A stretch of DNA of 49,035 nucleotides from NCBI GenBank assembly GCA_963825415.1, contig CAWGTD010000008.1:1-49035 (forward strand), given 5' to 3'. This stretch comes from BP-464 sp963825415 (GTDB lineage Bacteria > Actinomycetota > Thermoleophilia > Solirubrobacterales > Solirubrobacteraceae). A program made the position numbers and the translations under genes. Below the pieces are notes generated by a model, which did no database searches, had not been told where the DNA came from, and saw nothing but the letters and a program-made list of their open reading frames with translations. Below, piece by piece: positions 30,408 to 39,394 of the stretch (position 1 is its first letter; each line of letters opens with the position of its first letter).

Positions 30408-32738
30408 ATGGGTATGCATCCCGAACCGCCTGTGGCGGTCGCCTCCGCGTACGAGCAACCGGACACGATCATCCCCCGGCAGAGCCTGCGCCACGGGGAG
30501 CAGCTTGCGTTGCGCGCAGCCGCCGTTCTGTTGCTCGCGACCATTATCGCTGCAGCGCTGCATCTGGTGTTCGACACGGGGGGCCCGTCCGTCGACGCCA
30601 TCGTTCGCGACTGGGCGTCGTCGCTCGTGTATGTCCTCGCGGCGGCGATCGTGATGCTGCGCGCCGTGCGGGTGCGCCAGGCGCGCGGTCCGTGGCTCGT
30701 AATCGGCGTGGGCCTTTCGCTCTACGGTGTCGGCAACCTCCTCTGGGCGCTGTGGTTCGAGCACATGGCCTCGCCGCCGATCCCGTCAGCGTCCGATGGC
30801 TTGTGGCTTGCGCTCTATCCGGCGAGCTACGTGGGACTGGTCTGGCTTGCCAGGGGGGCGAAGCGGAGGGCGTCGGCCGGTGTGTGGCTCGACGGAATCG
30901 TGGCCGGCCTTGGCATCGCCGCGCTCGGCGCGGCGGTCGTCGTGGGCCCGGTCCTGAGTTCCGCCGCCGGGCCTGCGGCTGCCGTGGCGACGAACCTCGC
31001 CTACCCGGTCGGGGATCTGGTTCTCGCCGCGCTTGTCATCGGCATCCTTGCGTTTCGCGGGTGGCGGTTGGACAGGTGCTGGGCCATGCTGGGCGCCGGG
31101 TTCCTCGCGCTGTGCGTGGCCGACATCATCTACCTGCTGCACGTCGCCGGCGGCGCACCCGATTCGAGCCTGCTCGCGAACGTCTTCTACCTGTCGGGGG
31201 TGGCACTGCTCGCGCTGGCGGCCTGGCAGCCGACTGCCGGATCGCCGGCGCGTTCCGAAGGTCTGTCCGTACTGCTGATACCCGTTGCGTTCGCGGTCAT
31301 GGCGGTGGGCGTGTTCCTCTACGACCACTTCAACCGCCTCGACCCGGTCGCGATCTCGCTCGCGACCTTGACCGTGCTCGGCGTCCTGGTGCGTACCGCG
31401 CTGACGTTTCGTGACGTGCGCGCTCTGGCCGAGACGCGGCGGCAAGCCACTACCGATGACCTGACGTCGCTTCCCAACCGGCGACTGTTCATGCACCGCG
31501 CGGCGCAGGCCATCAGCGCGGCGCTGGCGAGCGGCGGCAGCGCGGCGCTGTTCATCATCGACCTCGATCACTTCAAGGAGCTCAACGACACGCTCGGCCA
31601 CCACGCCGGCGACGCGCTGCTGCGTCAGATCGGCCCGCGGATGCAGGGATCGTTGCGGGCCACCGATACGCTGGCTCGGCTCGGTGGCGATGAGTTCGGC
31701 CTGCTGGTCGGCTCGCCGTGTGACGAGGCGGCGGCCCGGCGGGTCGCCGACAAGCTGCTTGCCGGGCTCAGGGAGCCATTCGTGGTCGAGGGCATGCATC
31801 TGCGCGTGACCGCGAGCATCGGTATCGCGCTGTACCCCGCTCACGCGACCGACGCCGAGCAGCTGCTACAGCGGGCTGACGTCGCGATGTACCAGGCGAA
31901 GGTTGGGCAGACCGGCCACGAGCTCTACGCACGTGCCCGCGACAATCATTCGCGCGCGAATCTCGCCCTCGGTACCGAATTGCCAGCGGCGATCGCCGGT
32001 GGCGAGCTCGAGCTCCATTTCCAGCCCATCGCGGAGGCCCGCGGGCGCGGCATCCGTGGCATGGAGGCTCTCGTCCGCTGGCGCCATCCCGACCGTGGCC
32101 TGCTGGCGCCGGCGACGTTCGTCCCGCTGGCCGAGCAGCTGGGGATGATTCGTGATCTCACGCAGTGGGTCTTGGACACGGCCCTGGCCCAGTGCAAGGC
32201 TTGGCAGGACGAAGGGCATGAGCTCGTCGTGTCGGTCAACGTCGCCGCGGCCGATCTGCTGGACAGCGAGTTCCCTGCCCAAGTCGCTCGGGCTCTGGCG
32301 CGACATGACGTTGACCCCGACGCGCTCGTCCTCGAGGTGACCGAGTCCTCTGTGATGTCCGATCCCGCGCGAATCAGCGACGTGCTGGCGCGGTTGGGAG
32401 AGCTGGGCGTCGGGATTTCGCTCGACGACTTCGGCACCGGATACTCGTCGCTGGTGCACCTCAAGACGCTTCCGGTCAGCGAGGTGAAGATCGACCGGTC
32501 GTTCGTGAGCCGCATGCGGATCGACGAGACCGATCTGGCCATCGTCCGCTCGACCATCCAACTCGCCCACAACCTGGGCATGCGCGTCGTCGCCGAGGGA
32601 GTGGAGGACGACGCCACCTGGGCCGACCTCGCCGACCTCGGCTGCGAGCTCATCCAGGGTTACCGGCTGTCGCGTCCGCTCCCGGCTGCGGAGCTCACGG
32701 TGCTCCTGCCCCTGGAGGCCATGGCACCGCGGGCGTAG
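30408..32738 (+). CDS. Membrane-bound GGDEF-EAL protein (c-di-GMP turnover)
   Basis: 776 residues. About ten membrane helices fill residues 35-340, followed by a diguanylate cyclase domain with an intact RLGGDEFGLLV active site (about 425) and the inhibitory RxxD site (RATD) five residues ahead. A phosphodiesterase domain then starts at GMEALVRWRHP (EAL, about 551), with SVNVAAADL, DDFGTGYSSL, KIDRSF and VVAEGVED. Both catalytic centres look complete, so it could make or break c-di-GMP depending on its membrane signal. ATG 30408 is used; ATG 30414 is an alternative. It stands alone. Confidence 0.93.
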   Translation: MGMHPEPPVAVASAYEQPDTIIPRQSLRHGEQLALRAAAVLLLATIIAAALHLVFDTGGPSVDAIVRDWASSLVYVLAAAIVMLRAVRVRQARGPWLVIGVGLSLYGVGNLLWALWFEHMASPPIPSASDGLWLALYPASYVGLVWLARGAKRRASAGVWLDGIVAGLGIAALGAAVVVGPVLSSAAGPAAAVATNLAYPVGDLVLAALVIGILAFRGWRLDRCWAMLGAGFLALCVADIIYLLHVAGGAPDSSLLANVFYLSGVALLALAAWQPTAGSPARSEGLSVLLIPVAFAVMAVGVFLYDHFNRLDPVAISLATLTVLGVLVRTALTFRDVRALAETRRQATTDDLTSLPNRRLFMHRAAQAISAALASGGSAALFIIDLDHFKELNDTLGHHAGDALLRQIGPRMQGSLRATDTLARLGGDEFGLLVGSPCDEAAARRVADKLLAGLREPFVVEGMHLRVTASIGIALYPAHATDAEQLLQRADVAMYQAKVGQTGHELYARARDNHSRANLALGTELPAAIAGGELELHFQPIAEARGRGIRGMEALVRWRHPDRGLLAPATFVPLAEQLGMIRDLTQWVLDTALAQCKAWQDEGHELVVSVNVAAADLLDSEFPAQVARALARHDVDPDALVLEVTESSVMSDPARISDVLARLGELGVGISLDDFGTGYSSLVHLKTLPVSEVKIDRSFVSRMRIDETDLAIVRSTIQLAHNLGMRVVAEGVEDDATWADLADLGCELIQGYRLSRPLPAAELTVLLPLEAMAPRA

Positions 32739-32803
32739 GGTCGGCGCGCACCCTGACGCCGGTCCGGGCGGGCTTCCCGGCGAAAACCGATAGGAATGCA
32801 CGT

Positions 32804-33733
32804 ATGGGTCGGATCCCCGCCAACATCGCCGAGCACGTCGGCCGCACGCCGATGGTCGAGCTCGCACGGCTCGCGCCGGAGGGCGTCGAGCTGTTCGGAA
32901 AGCTCGAATCGCTCAACCCGGGCGGGAGCGTCAAGGACCGCATCGGCGTCGCGATGATCGAGGCGGCCGAACGCGACGGCCGCATCGAACCCGGGCGCAC
33001 GACGATCGTCGAGGCGACGAGCGGTAACACCGGCATCGCGCTGGCATTCGTGTGCGCGGCGAAGGGCTACGACCTGACCCTATTTTTGCCGCAGGGTATG
33101 AGCCGCGAGCGCGAGGGGCTGCTGCGGCTCTACGGCGCCAAGGTGCAGATCACCGAGTCGATGGGCGGGATGAGCGAGGCGGTCGACGCCGCCCGCGCGC
33201 TGGCCGATCGCGACGACGCGTTCCTGCCCGATCAGTTCTCCAACCCGGCCAATCCGGAGATCCACAGGCGCACGACCGCGCCGGAGCTGCTCGAGGCGCT
33301 CGACGGTCGGATCGACGTGCTGGTCGCCGGGGTCGGGACGGGCGGGACGATCACGGGGGTGGGGGAGGTGCTCAAGCAGCGCAACCCGGCCTTGCAGGTG
33401 ATCGCGGTCGAGCCCGCGGCGTCGGCGGTTCTTTCGGGCCGCCCGGCGGGGCCGCACAAGATCCAGGGGATCGGCGCCGGCTTCGTCCCCGCGGTCCTGA
33501 ACCGCGAGATCGTCGACGAGATCCTGCCGGTGGGCGACGAGGCCGCGATCGAGACCGCGCGGCTGGCGGCGCGGCGCGAGGGCGTGCTTTGCGGGATCTC
33601 GGGAGGCGCCGCGCTGTGGGCCGCGCTGGAGGTCGCGCGCCGCGGCGAATCGAAGGGCCGGAGGATCGTCGTGATCCTGCCCGACTCGGGCGAGCGCTAC
33701 GTCTCGACGCCGTTCTTCGCCCCGGCCGCCTGA
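32804..33733 (+). CDS. cysK: Cysteine synthase (O-acetylserine sulfhydrylase)
   Basis: A PLP enzyme that makes cysteine from O-acetylserine and sulfide. 309 residues, the normal family length. The PLP Lys is in NPGGSVKDRIG (about 43), followed by VEATSGNTGIALA, the phosphate-binding GVGTGGTITGVGEVL, and SGGAALWAAL and ILPDSGERYVST near the end. ATG 32804 gives the standard N-terminus; TAGGAA lies 7 nt upstream as a weak -10 candidate. cysE follows after a short gap, so the two final steps of cysteine synthesis are adjacent. Confidence 0.96.
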   Translation: MGRIPANIAEHVGRTPMVELARLAPEGVELFGKLESLNPGGSVKDRIGVAMIEAAERDGRIEPGRTTIVEATSGNTGIALAFVCAAKGYDLTLFLPQGMSREREGLLRLYGAKVQITESMGGMSEAVDAARALADRDDAFLPDQFSNPANPEIHRRTTAPELLEALDGRIDVLVAGVGTGGTITGVGEVLKQRNPALQVIAVEPAASAVLSGRPAGPHKIQGIGAGFVPAVLNREIVDEILPVGDEAAIETARLAARREGVLCGISGGAALWAALEVARRGESKGRRIVVILPDSGERYVSTPFFAPAA

Positions 33734-33747
33734 GCGGGCCGCAGGGC

Positions 33748-33753
33748 TACCCT
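33748..33753 (+). promoter_or_regulatory. -10 hexamer of a leaderless promoter (cysE)
   Basis: TACCCT, ending 7 nt before ATG 33761 with no ribosome binding site; it favours ATG 33761 over the GTG at 33755. Confidence 0.45.
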
Positions 33754-33760
33754 TGTGTCG

Positions 33761-34504
33761 ATGTTCGGCCTCGGGACGCTGGCCCGACTCACCCAGGAAC
33801 TGCGGCAGGACGTGGCTGCGGTCCACGAGCGCGATCCGGCTGCCCGCGGCGTGTCGAGCGTCGAGATCGTGGCCACCTGGCCGGGCGTGCACGCGCTGCT
33901 GTCCCACCGGGTCGCCCACACGCTGCACGAGGCCGGCGTGCCCCTGGCGCCGCGCGCGATCGCTGCGGCCGCCCGCACGCTGACCGGGATCGAGATCCAT
34001 CCGGCCGCGGAGATCGGCGACGGCTTCTTCATCGACCACGGCGCGGGCGTCGTCATCGGCGAGACCGCCGAGATTGGCGACGACGTGACGCTCTACCAGG
34101 GCGTGACCCTCGGCGGCACGGGCTTCGCCACCGGCAAGCGCCACCCGACCGTGCAGGACAACGTGACGATCGGGTCGGGCGCGAAGCTGCTCGGGCCGAT
34201 CACGATCGGCCACGGGGCGAAGATCGGCGCGAACAGCGTCGTCATCCACGACGTGCCGGCGAACTCGACCGTCGTCGGCAACCCCGGCCATCCGGTGCGC
34301 GTCGACGGCACGCGGCCAGAGGGGCCCGACGCCGACTGGGTCCACCTGCCCGACCCGATCGCCGACGCGATCAAGGGGCTGGCGAGCCGGATCGGCGCGC
34401 TGGAGAAGGCGGTCGCCGAGTTGTCGGGCGACGCCGACCACGAGCCGCGCGGCGATGTGCGCCCGCTGCGGCCGGTGCGCGGCCCGAATCCGGCCGGCGG
34501 CTGA
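33761..34504 (+). CDS. cysE: Serine O-acetyltransferase
   Basis: Transfers acetyl from acetyl-CoA to serine, giving the substrate for CysK. 247 residues. After an N-terminal helical part (LRQDVAAVHERDP, then HALLSHRVAHTLHEAG) comes the left-handed beta-helix of hexapeptide repeats: GIEIHPAAEIGDGFFIDHGAGVVIGE in part, DVTLYQGVTLGGTG, GAKIGANSVV, and the end VVGNPGHPVR. The catalytic His is in FIDHGAGVV. A C-terminal extension of about 55 residues (after VRVDGTRPEG) is charged and of unknown role. GTG 33755 is an alternative start. Confidence 0.94.
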   Translation: MFGLGTLARLTQELRQDVAAVHERDPAARGVSSVEIVATWPGVHALLSHRVAHTLHEAGVPLAPRAIAAAARTLTGIEIHPAAEIGDGFFIDHGAGVVIGETAEIGDDVTLYQGVTLGGTGFATGKRHPTVQDNVTIGSGAKLLGPITIGHGAKIGANSVVIHDVPANSTVVGNPGHPVRVDGTRPEGPDADWVHLPDPIADAIKGLASRIGALEKAVAELSGDADHEPRGDVRPLRPVRGPNPAGG

Positions 34505-34527
34505 ACGCAGCGGGGCCGCCTGGGCGA

Positions 34528-34554
34528 CATTGCATCCGCTATGCGGAAGCAATG
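34528..34554. terminator. Hairpin terminator between convergent cysE and queuosine-salvage gene
   Basis: CATTGC-A-TCCGC at 34528-34539 pairs with GCGGA-A-GCAATG at 34543-34554 around a 3-nt loop: eleven pairs with one A-A mismatch. It lies between two convergent 3' ends, so it can serve both; no T tract. Confidence 0.75.
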
Positions 34555-34580
34555 CAGCCCGCGGCGAGCGCGGAAGAGGC

Positions 34581-35465
34581 TCAGTAGTAAACGGTCCGCG
34601 TGCGGTGGCGGGGGTGCGCCTTGTAGGCGTCGCCCTGCCCGCGCTCCCACAACCAGGTGTCGAGCAGGCGGGGAGCGATCGACAGGCGCGCGGCGAGCTG
34701 CTCGCACGCGTGCACGGCGCAGGCGCGGATCTCGCGTTCGCGTTCGTCCATCCTGAGGATCCGGCCCGAGTCGACGTGCTCGGCCAGGTCGGGGTGGTAG
34801 CGCAGCACGCCGTCGGTGCGCAGCACGTGGGGGACGAGGTTGTCGGCGAAGATCGTCAGGCGGTCGAGGTCGGCGAACTGCGCGATGCCGGCGAGCGCGA
34901 GGTCGCTGGGGACGATCTGGGCGCGCTTGTAGAAACCACGGTCGGCGAACATCGCCATGCCGGCGGCCAGCGTGGCGGCCAATCGCTCGGCCGAGCCGCC
35001 CGCCGCTGCGACGACGTCGAGCGCGCTGCGGTCGCCCAGGAATCGGCCGAGCTCGCGCAGCGCCTGGGCGTAGAGGGCCATCAGCTCGAGCGCCGGGGCC
35101 TGGCCGAGGATCTCGGCGATCCGGTCGGCGGTCATGGCGCGCAGCTGCTCGTTGGTGAGCGGGGCGTCGGCGCGGAAGTGGTCGGCCAGCGCCCAGGCGA
35201 CCGTGTAGTAGCCCGAGCAGAGCGGGCGTTTCCTCAGCAGCGGGAACCAGCCCGAGCCGAAGTTGATCGCGTCGAGGATCAGCAGGTAGGTGGAGACATC
35301 CGCTGCCGCGCCCTCCAGGTAGTGGCGCTCCGGGTCGAGCTGCGGCGGTACGGACGGCGGGCTGTCGAGGTCGTAGGCGGCCAGGCCTTCGGGGTCGATC
35401 GTCACCCAGCGGGCCTGGTCGGCGACCGCGGCGCAGTGCTCCCGGACGTCGTCGCAGAGACCCAT
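34581..35465 (-). CDS. Queuosine salvage protein (queuosine 5'-phosphate N-glycosylase type, DUF2419)
   Basis: 294 residues matching the DUF2419/Qng1 family, which releases the queuine base from queuosine 5'-phosphate for reuse in tRNA. The family motif DAINFGSGWFP is at 65-75, with GYYTVAWALADHF, FADNLVPHVLRTDGVLRY and a C-terminal LLDTWLWERG. Characterised bacterial members include one from Sphaerobacter thermophilus. ATG 35465 is chosen; the open frame continues upstream but into the opposite gene. It lies back to back with pcrA, where the two possible ATG codons even overlap at 35463-35466. No other queuosine gene is in the window. Confidence 0.85.
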   Translation of the reverse strand: MGLCDDVREHCAAVADQARWVTIDPEGLAAYDLDSPPSVPPQLDPERHYLEGAAADVSTYLLILDAINFGSGWFPLLRKRPLCSGYYTVAWALADHFRADAPLTNEQLRAMTADRIAEILGQAPALELMALYAQALRELGRFLGDRSALDVVAAAGGSAERLAATLAAGMAMFADRGFYKRAQIVPSDLALAGIAQFADLDRLTIFADNLVPHVLRTDGVLRYHPDLAEHVDSGRILRMDEREREIRACAVHACEQLAARLSIAPRLLDTWLWERGQGDAYKAHPRHRTRTVYY

Positions 35466-35492
35466 GATCACAATCCCGCCCGCCCCTGATCG

Positions 35493-35498
35493 TATCCT
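35493..35498 (+). promoter_or_regulatory. -10 hexamer of a leaderless promoter (pcrA)
   Basis: TATCCT, ending 7 nt before GTG 35506 (4 nt before GTG 35503), no ribosome binding site. It supports a shorter PcrA start than ATG 35464. Confidence 0.5.
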
Positions 35499-35505
35499 CG
35501 GTGTG

Positions 35506-37725
35506 GTGCCCGAAGCCCCCGCCGTCGATGACCTGCTCGCCGGGTTGAACCCGCCGCAGCGGGAGGCGGTGACGCACCCCGAGGGCCCGCTGCTGGTGCT
35601 CGCGGGCGCCGGATCGGGCAAGACCCGCGTGCTGACGCACCGCATCGCGTGGCTCGTGCACACCGAGCGTGCGCGCGCCGGCGAGATCCTCGCGATCACC
35701 TTCACCAACAAGGCCGCCCAGGAGATGCGCGAGCGCGTCGAGCTGCTGCTCGGCCGCTCGACGCGCACGATGTGGGTGATGACCTTCCACGCCGCCTGTG
35801 CGCGGATCCTGCGCGCCGAGGCCCCGCGGCTGGGCTACACGCGCCAGTACACGATCTACGACCAGGCGGACTCCCGGCGGCTGGTCAAGCGCTGCATCGA
35901 CGCGCTCGACATCGACCCCAAGCGCTTCACTCCGGCCGCGGTTCAGTCGCAGATCTCGTCCGCGAAGAACCGGCTGAGCGACGCAGCGGCATATCGCGAG
36001 ATCGTCGGCGGCTACTTCGAGCAGACCGTGGCCGACGTCTTCGAGCTCTACGAGAAGGAGCTCCATCGCATGAACGCGATGGACTTCGACGACCTGCTCG
36101 GCCGGACGGTCAACGTGCTCGAGCTGTTCCCCGAGGTGCGCGCTCGCTACTCGGCGTCGTTCCGTCACGTGCTCGTCGACGAGTACCAGGACACGAACCT
36201 CGCGCAGTACCGCCTTCTCCAGCTCATCGCAGACGAGCACCGGAACCTGATGGTCGTCGGCGACGACGCGCAGTCGATCTACGGCTTCCGCGGAGCCGAC
36301 ATCAGCAACATCCTGGGCTTCGAGGAGACGTTTCCCGACGCCCATGTGGTCAAGCTCGAGCAGAACTACCGCTCGACCCAGATGATCCTCGACGCCGCCA
36401 ACGCGGTGATCTCGCACAACCGTGCGCAGAAGCCCAAGACGCTGTGGACCGAGGTCGGTGAGGGCGACCCGATCAAGGTTCGCGAGCTCGACGACGAGCA
36501 CGCCGAGGCGCGGTTCGTCGTCGGTGAGGTGGACCGGCTCGTCGACGAGGGCGTCTCGCTGAACGAGATCGCGTGCTTCTACCGGACCAACGCGCAGTCG
36601 CGGGTGCTGGAGGACACGCTGGTGCGCCGCGAGATCCCCTACCAGGTCATCGGCGGCACGAAGTTCTACGAGCGCGCCGAGATCAAGGACGCGATCGCCT
36701 ACCTGACCGTGCTGACCAATCCGCAAGACGCGATCTCCTTCACGCGCGTCGCAAACAGTCCAAGGCGCGGGATCGGGCAGACCTCCTTGTCACGGGTGCT
36801 GGCCCACGCCGACACGATGGGCATCTCGGTCTGGGACGCGGCGGCCGACCCCGCGAACGTGCCCGGCCTGGGCACCGCGGCGGTGCGGGCGTTCGAGCGC
36901 TTCATGAGCACGATGGCGGCTCTTCGGGGTCGCGCCGAGGAAGGCGTGCCCGTGGGCGACCTGCTCGAGGCCGTCCTGCACGAGTCCGGCTATCTGGAGT
37001 GGCTGGAGGCCGAGCGGACGATCGAGGCGCAGGGCCGGACCGAGAACCTCCAGGAGCTCGTCGAGGTCGGCCGCGAGTTCGACGCGCGCGCGGAGCAGGA
37101 CACCGACACGCTCGACGTCTTCCTCCAGCAGATCTCGCTGATCGCCGACGCCGACACACGGCGCGACGACGAGGGCATGGCCACGCTGATGACGCTGCAC
37201 AACGCGAAGGGCCTCGAGTACCCGATCGTCTTCATGATCGGCTGCGAGGAGGGCGTCTTCCCGCACAGCCGCGCGCTCGACGAGGGCGGGCTCGAGGAGG
37301 AGCGCCGGCTCTGTTACGTCGGGATCACACGGGCGATGCGCGACCTCTACATGACCTATGCGCGCCGCCGCGCGGTGTTCGGCGGCGCCAGCGCTCCCGG
37401 CCTGCCCAGCCGCTTCCTGGCCGAGCTTCCCTCCGACGTGATCGACGAGGACAGCCGGCCCGCGCCGGGCGGTCTGCTCTCCCGGGCGACGTCGTGGGCG
37501 TCGGCGGCGGCCGCGACGGTCGCCGGCGCCGAACGGAGTGGCGGCGGCGGCGCTGGCGGCGGAGGAGGCCCGTCCTTCCGGCTCGGCGACGACGTCGCGC
37601 ATCCCGCGTTCGGGGAGGGCGTCGTGACGTCGGTCGAACCCGGCGGGATCGTGGTCGTCCGGTTCGCCAAGGACGGCTCGGAGCGCAAGCTGATGGCCGA
37701 ATACGCGCCGCTGACGAGGCGTTAG
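35506..37725 (+). CDS. pcrA: ATP-dependent DNA helicase PcrA/UvrD
   Basis: A superfamily 1A 3'-5' helicase for repair and replication-fork clearing. 739 residues. Motifs in order: LNPPQREAV (Q motif), LAGAGSGKTRVL (Walker A, about 32), FTNKAAQEM (Ia), DEYQDTN (II), DDAQSIYGFRGAD (III), KLEQNYRST (IV), LMTLHNAKGLEYPIVFMIGCEEG (V, in two parts) and YVGITRAM (VI). The C-terminal PcrA tail after a Gly-rich linker (SGGGGAGGGGG) is the Tudor-like domain HPAFGEGVVTSVEPGGIVVV that binds RNA polymerase in relatives. The start is uncertain: GTG 35506 fits the promoter, ATG 35464 would add 14 residues. folD follows after 2 bases. Confidence 0.95.
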   Translation: MPEAPAVDDLLAGLNPPQREAVTHPEGPLLVLAGAGSGKTRVLTHRIAWLVHTERARAGEILAITFTNKAAQEMRERVELLLGRSTRTMWVMTFHAACARILRAEAPRLGYTRQYTIYDQADSRRLVKRCIDALDIDPKRFTPAAVQSQISSAKNRLSDAAAYREIVGGYFEQTVADVFELYEKELHRMNAMDFDDLLGRTVNVLELFPEVRARYSASFRHVLVDEYQDTNLAQYRLLQLIADEHRNLMVVGDDAQSIYGFRGADISNILGFEETFPDAHVVKLEQNYRSTQMILDAANAVISHNRAQKPKTLWTEVGEGDPIKVRELDDEHAEARFVVGEVDRLVDEGVSLNEIACFYRTNAQSRVLEDTLVRREIPYQVIGGTKFYERAEIKDAIAYLTVLTNPQDAISFTRVANSPRRGIGQTSLSRVLAHADTMGISVWDAAADPANVPGLGTAAVRAFERFMSTMAALRGRAEEGVPVGDLLEAVLHESGYLEWLEAERTIEAQGRTENLQELVEVGREFDARAEQDTDTLDVFLQQISLIADADTRRDDEGMATLMTLHNAKGLEYPIVFMIGCEEGVFPHSRALDEGGLEEERRLCYVGITRAMRDLYMTYARRRAVFGGASAPGLPSRFLAELPSDVIDEDSRPAPGGLLSRATSWASAAAATVAGAERSGGGGAGGGGGPSFRLGDDVAHPAFGEGVVTSVEPGGIVVVRFAKDGSERKLMAEYAPLTRR

Positions 37726-37727
37726 CC

Positions 37728-38582
37728 GTGGCGGCCCGGGTGATCGACGGCAAGGCGGTGGCGGCGCGCGTGCGCGCCGAGGTCGCCGGCGAGACCGAGG
37801 CCGTCGCCGCCAAGAGCGGCCGCCCGCCGGGCCTGGCGACGATCCTGGTCGGCGACGACGCCGCCAGCGCCGTCTACGTCAACGGCAAGCAGAAGGCATG
37901 CGCGGAGGTCGGGATCAAGGGCTTCGACCACCGTCTCGCCGCCGATGCCTCCCAGGACGAGGTCGCCAGCCTCATCACACGGCTCAACGAGGACGACGCG
38001 GTCAGCGGAATCCTGCTCCAGCTGCCGGTGCCCGCCCAGATGGACGGCGTGTACCTCACCGGCCTGATCGACTCGCGCAAGGACGTCGACGGCCTGACCC
38101 CGCTCAGCGCAGGCCTGCTGGCGCTGGGCCGCGATGGCCTGCGGCCGTGCACGCCGACCGGCGTGATGCTGCTGCTCGCCGAGGCCGGGGTCGAGCTCGA
38201 AGGCCTCGAATGCGTCGTCGTCGGGCGTTCGAACCTGTTCGGCAAGCCGATGGCGCAACTCCTGCTGGGCGCCAACGCCACGGTGACCACGTGTCACTCG
38301 CGTACGCGCGACCTGCCGGGCGTCTGCCGGCGCGCCGACGTGCTGATCGCGGCGGTCGGCCGCCCCGAGATGGTCCGCGGCGACTGGGTCAAGCCCGGCG
38401 CGACCGTGATCGACGTCGGAATGAACCGGCTGGAGAGCGGACTCTTCGGCGATGTCGCGTTCGCGGAGGTGAGCGAGGTCGCGGGTGCGATCACGCCCGT
38501 CCCGGGCGGGGTGGGGCCGATGACGATCGCCTGTCTGCTGCGCAACACCGTGCTGGCGGCGCGGATGCAGCTTCCCGGCTAG
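37728..38582 (+). CDS. folD: Bifunctional methylenetetrahydrofolate dehydrogenase/cyclohydrolase
   Basis: Converts 5,10-methylene-THF to 10-formyl-THF in two steps in one-carbon metabolism. 284 residues. Family motifs: ATILVGDDAASAVYVNGKQKAC with the catalytic Lys (about 56) in YVNGKQK, then GILLQLPVPAQMD, KDVDGLTPLSAGLL, PCTPTGVM, VVVGRSNLFGKPMAQLLL, TTCHSRT and TPVPGGVGPMTIACLL. GTG 37728 lies 2 bases after the pcrA stop, so it is probably translated from the same mRNA. Its 3' end overlaps the -10 element of the next gene. Confidence 0.96.
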   Translation: MAARVIDGKAVAARVRAEVAGETEAVAAKSGRPPGLATILVGDDAASAVYVNGKQKACAEVGIKGFDHRLAADASQDEVASLITRLNEDDAVSGILLQLPVPAQMDGVYLTGLIDSRKDVDGLTPLSAGLLALGRDGLRPCTPTGVMLLLAEAGVELEGLECVVVGRSNLFGKPMAQLLLGANATVTTCHSRTRDLPGVCRRADVLIAAVGRPEMVRGDWVKPGATVIDVGMNRLESGLFGDVAFAEVSEVAGAITPVPGGVGPMTIACLLRNTVLAARMQLPG

Positions 38583-38585
38583 CTT
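38580..38585 (+). promoter_or_regulatory. -10 hexamer of a leaderless promoter
   Basis: TAGCTT, overlapping the folD stop codon and ending 7 nt before GTG 38593; no ribosome binding site. Confidence 0.45.
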
Positions 38586-38592
38586 TCGGGCC

Positions 38593-39096
38593 GTGAAGAG
38601 GCTCAGACACGGGGAATGGATCGCGGGGTTCTTCGCGCTCGCGTTGTTCGGGGTGCTGTTCCTGGACTGGTTCAGGCTCGCCGCCGCGGTTTCGGGCACG
38701 ACCGACCAGGGGGCGGCATTCGACGCGGTCTTCAGCCGCGAGGCGTCGGGCTGGTCGTCGCTGGGCTGGCTCGCGCTCGGCCTGTGCGACCTGGCGATCC
38801 TCGCCGGCATCGCGCTCGTGCTCGTCTCGGCCTCGCAGGAGAGCCCGGTGCTGCCCGTGCTTGCCGCAATCTGCTCGTCGCTGTTCGGAATCCTGGGGAC
38901 GTTCGCCCTGCTGATCCAGCTGATCGCCCAGCCCGAGGACGACTCGTACACCGCGGTGAAGGCCGGCTGGTGGCTCGGGCTCGTCTGCGTAATGGGCATC
39001 GCTATCGGCGGCTGGCTGGCCATGCGCGACGACAGGACGCCCAACGCGCGCGAGCGACCGATCGAAGTCCGGCCCGTGCCGCCCGTCGAGGCCTAG
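38593..39096 (+). CDS. Four-helix membrane protein of unknown function
   Basis: 167 residues with four predicted membrane helices (WIAGFFALALFGVLFLDWF, LALGLCDLAILAGIALVLV, AAICSSLFGILGTFALLIQLI, WWLGLVCVMGIAIGGWLAM) and a polar C-terminal tail rich in Arg and Pro. GTG 38593 is the start. It lies between folD and gatC in a same-strand run. No family recognised. Confidence 0.75.
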   Translation: MKRLRHGEWIAGFFALALFGVLFLDWFRLAAAVSGTTDQGAAFDAVFSREASGWSSLGWLALGLCDLAILAGIALVLVSASQESPVLPVLAAICSSLFGILGTFALLIQLIAQPEDDSYTAVKAGWWLGLVCVMGIAIGGWLAMRDDRTPNARERPIEVRPVPPVEA

Positions 39097-39109
39097 CCTT
39101 CGGCGCCCG

Positions 39110-39394
39110 ATGATCGATCGCGAACAGGTGCTGCACGTCGCCCGCTTGGCGCGCCTCCGGCTCTCCGACGAGGAGGTCGAGACGATGGCCTCCGAGCTGT
39201 CGAACATCCTCGAGCACATCGAGCGGATCAGCGAGCTCGACCTCGACGGAGTGCCGCCCACGTCGCACGTGGTCGACGTCGCGAACGCCCTGCGCGCCGA
39301 CGAGCCGCGGCCGTCGCTGCCCCGCGAGGTGGCGCTGGCCGAGGCGCCCGCGACGCAGGACGGCGGCTTCCTCGTGCCGAGCCCGCAGGCGTGA
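39110..39394 (+). CDS. gatC: Asp-tRNA(Asn)/Glu-tRNA(Gln) amidotransferase subunit C
   Basis: The small scaffold subunit that wraps around GatA in the GatCAB complex. 94 residues: VLHVARLARLRLSDEEVETM, LSNILEHIERISELDLDGVPPTSHV, then LRADEPRPSLPREVALAEAP and DGGFLVP at the end, all standard. ATG 39110 is preceded by TAGCCT 10 nt upstream. The stop overlaps the GTG start of gatA (GTGA). Confidence 0.95.
   Translation: MIDREQVLHVARLARLRLSDEEVETMASELSNILEHIERISELDLDGVPPTSHVVDVANALRADEPRPSLPREVALAEAPATQDGGFLVPSPQA

Noticed and set aside
34093..36726. Very long minus-strand open frame covering cysE, the Qng1-like gene and pcrA
   Set aside because: It crosses three real genes in the wrong frame and has shadow-type composition.
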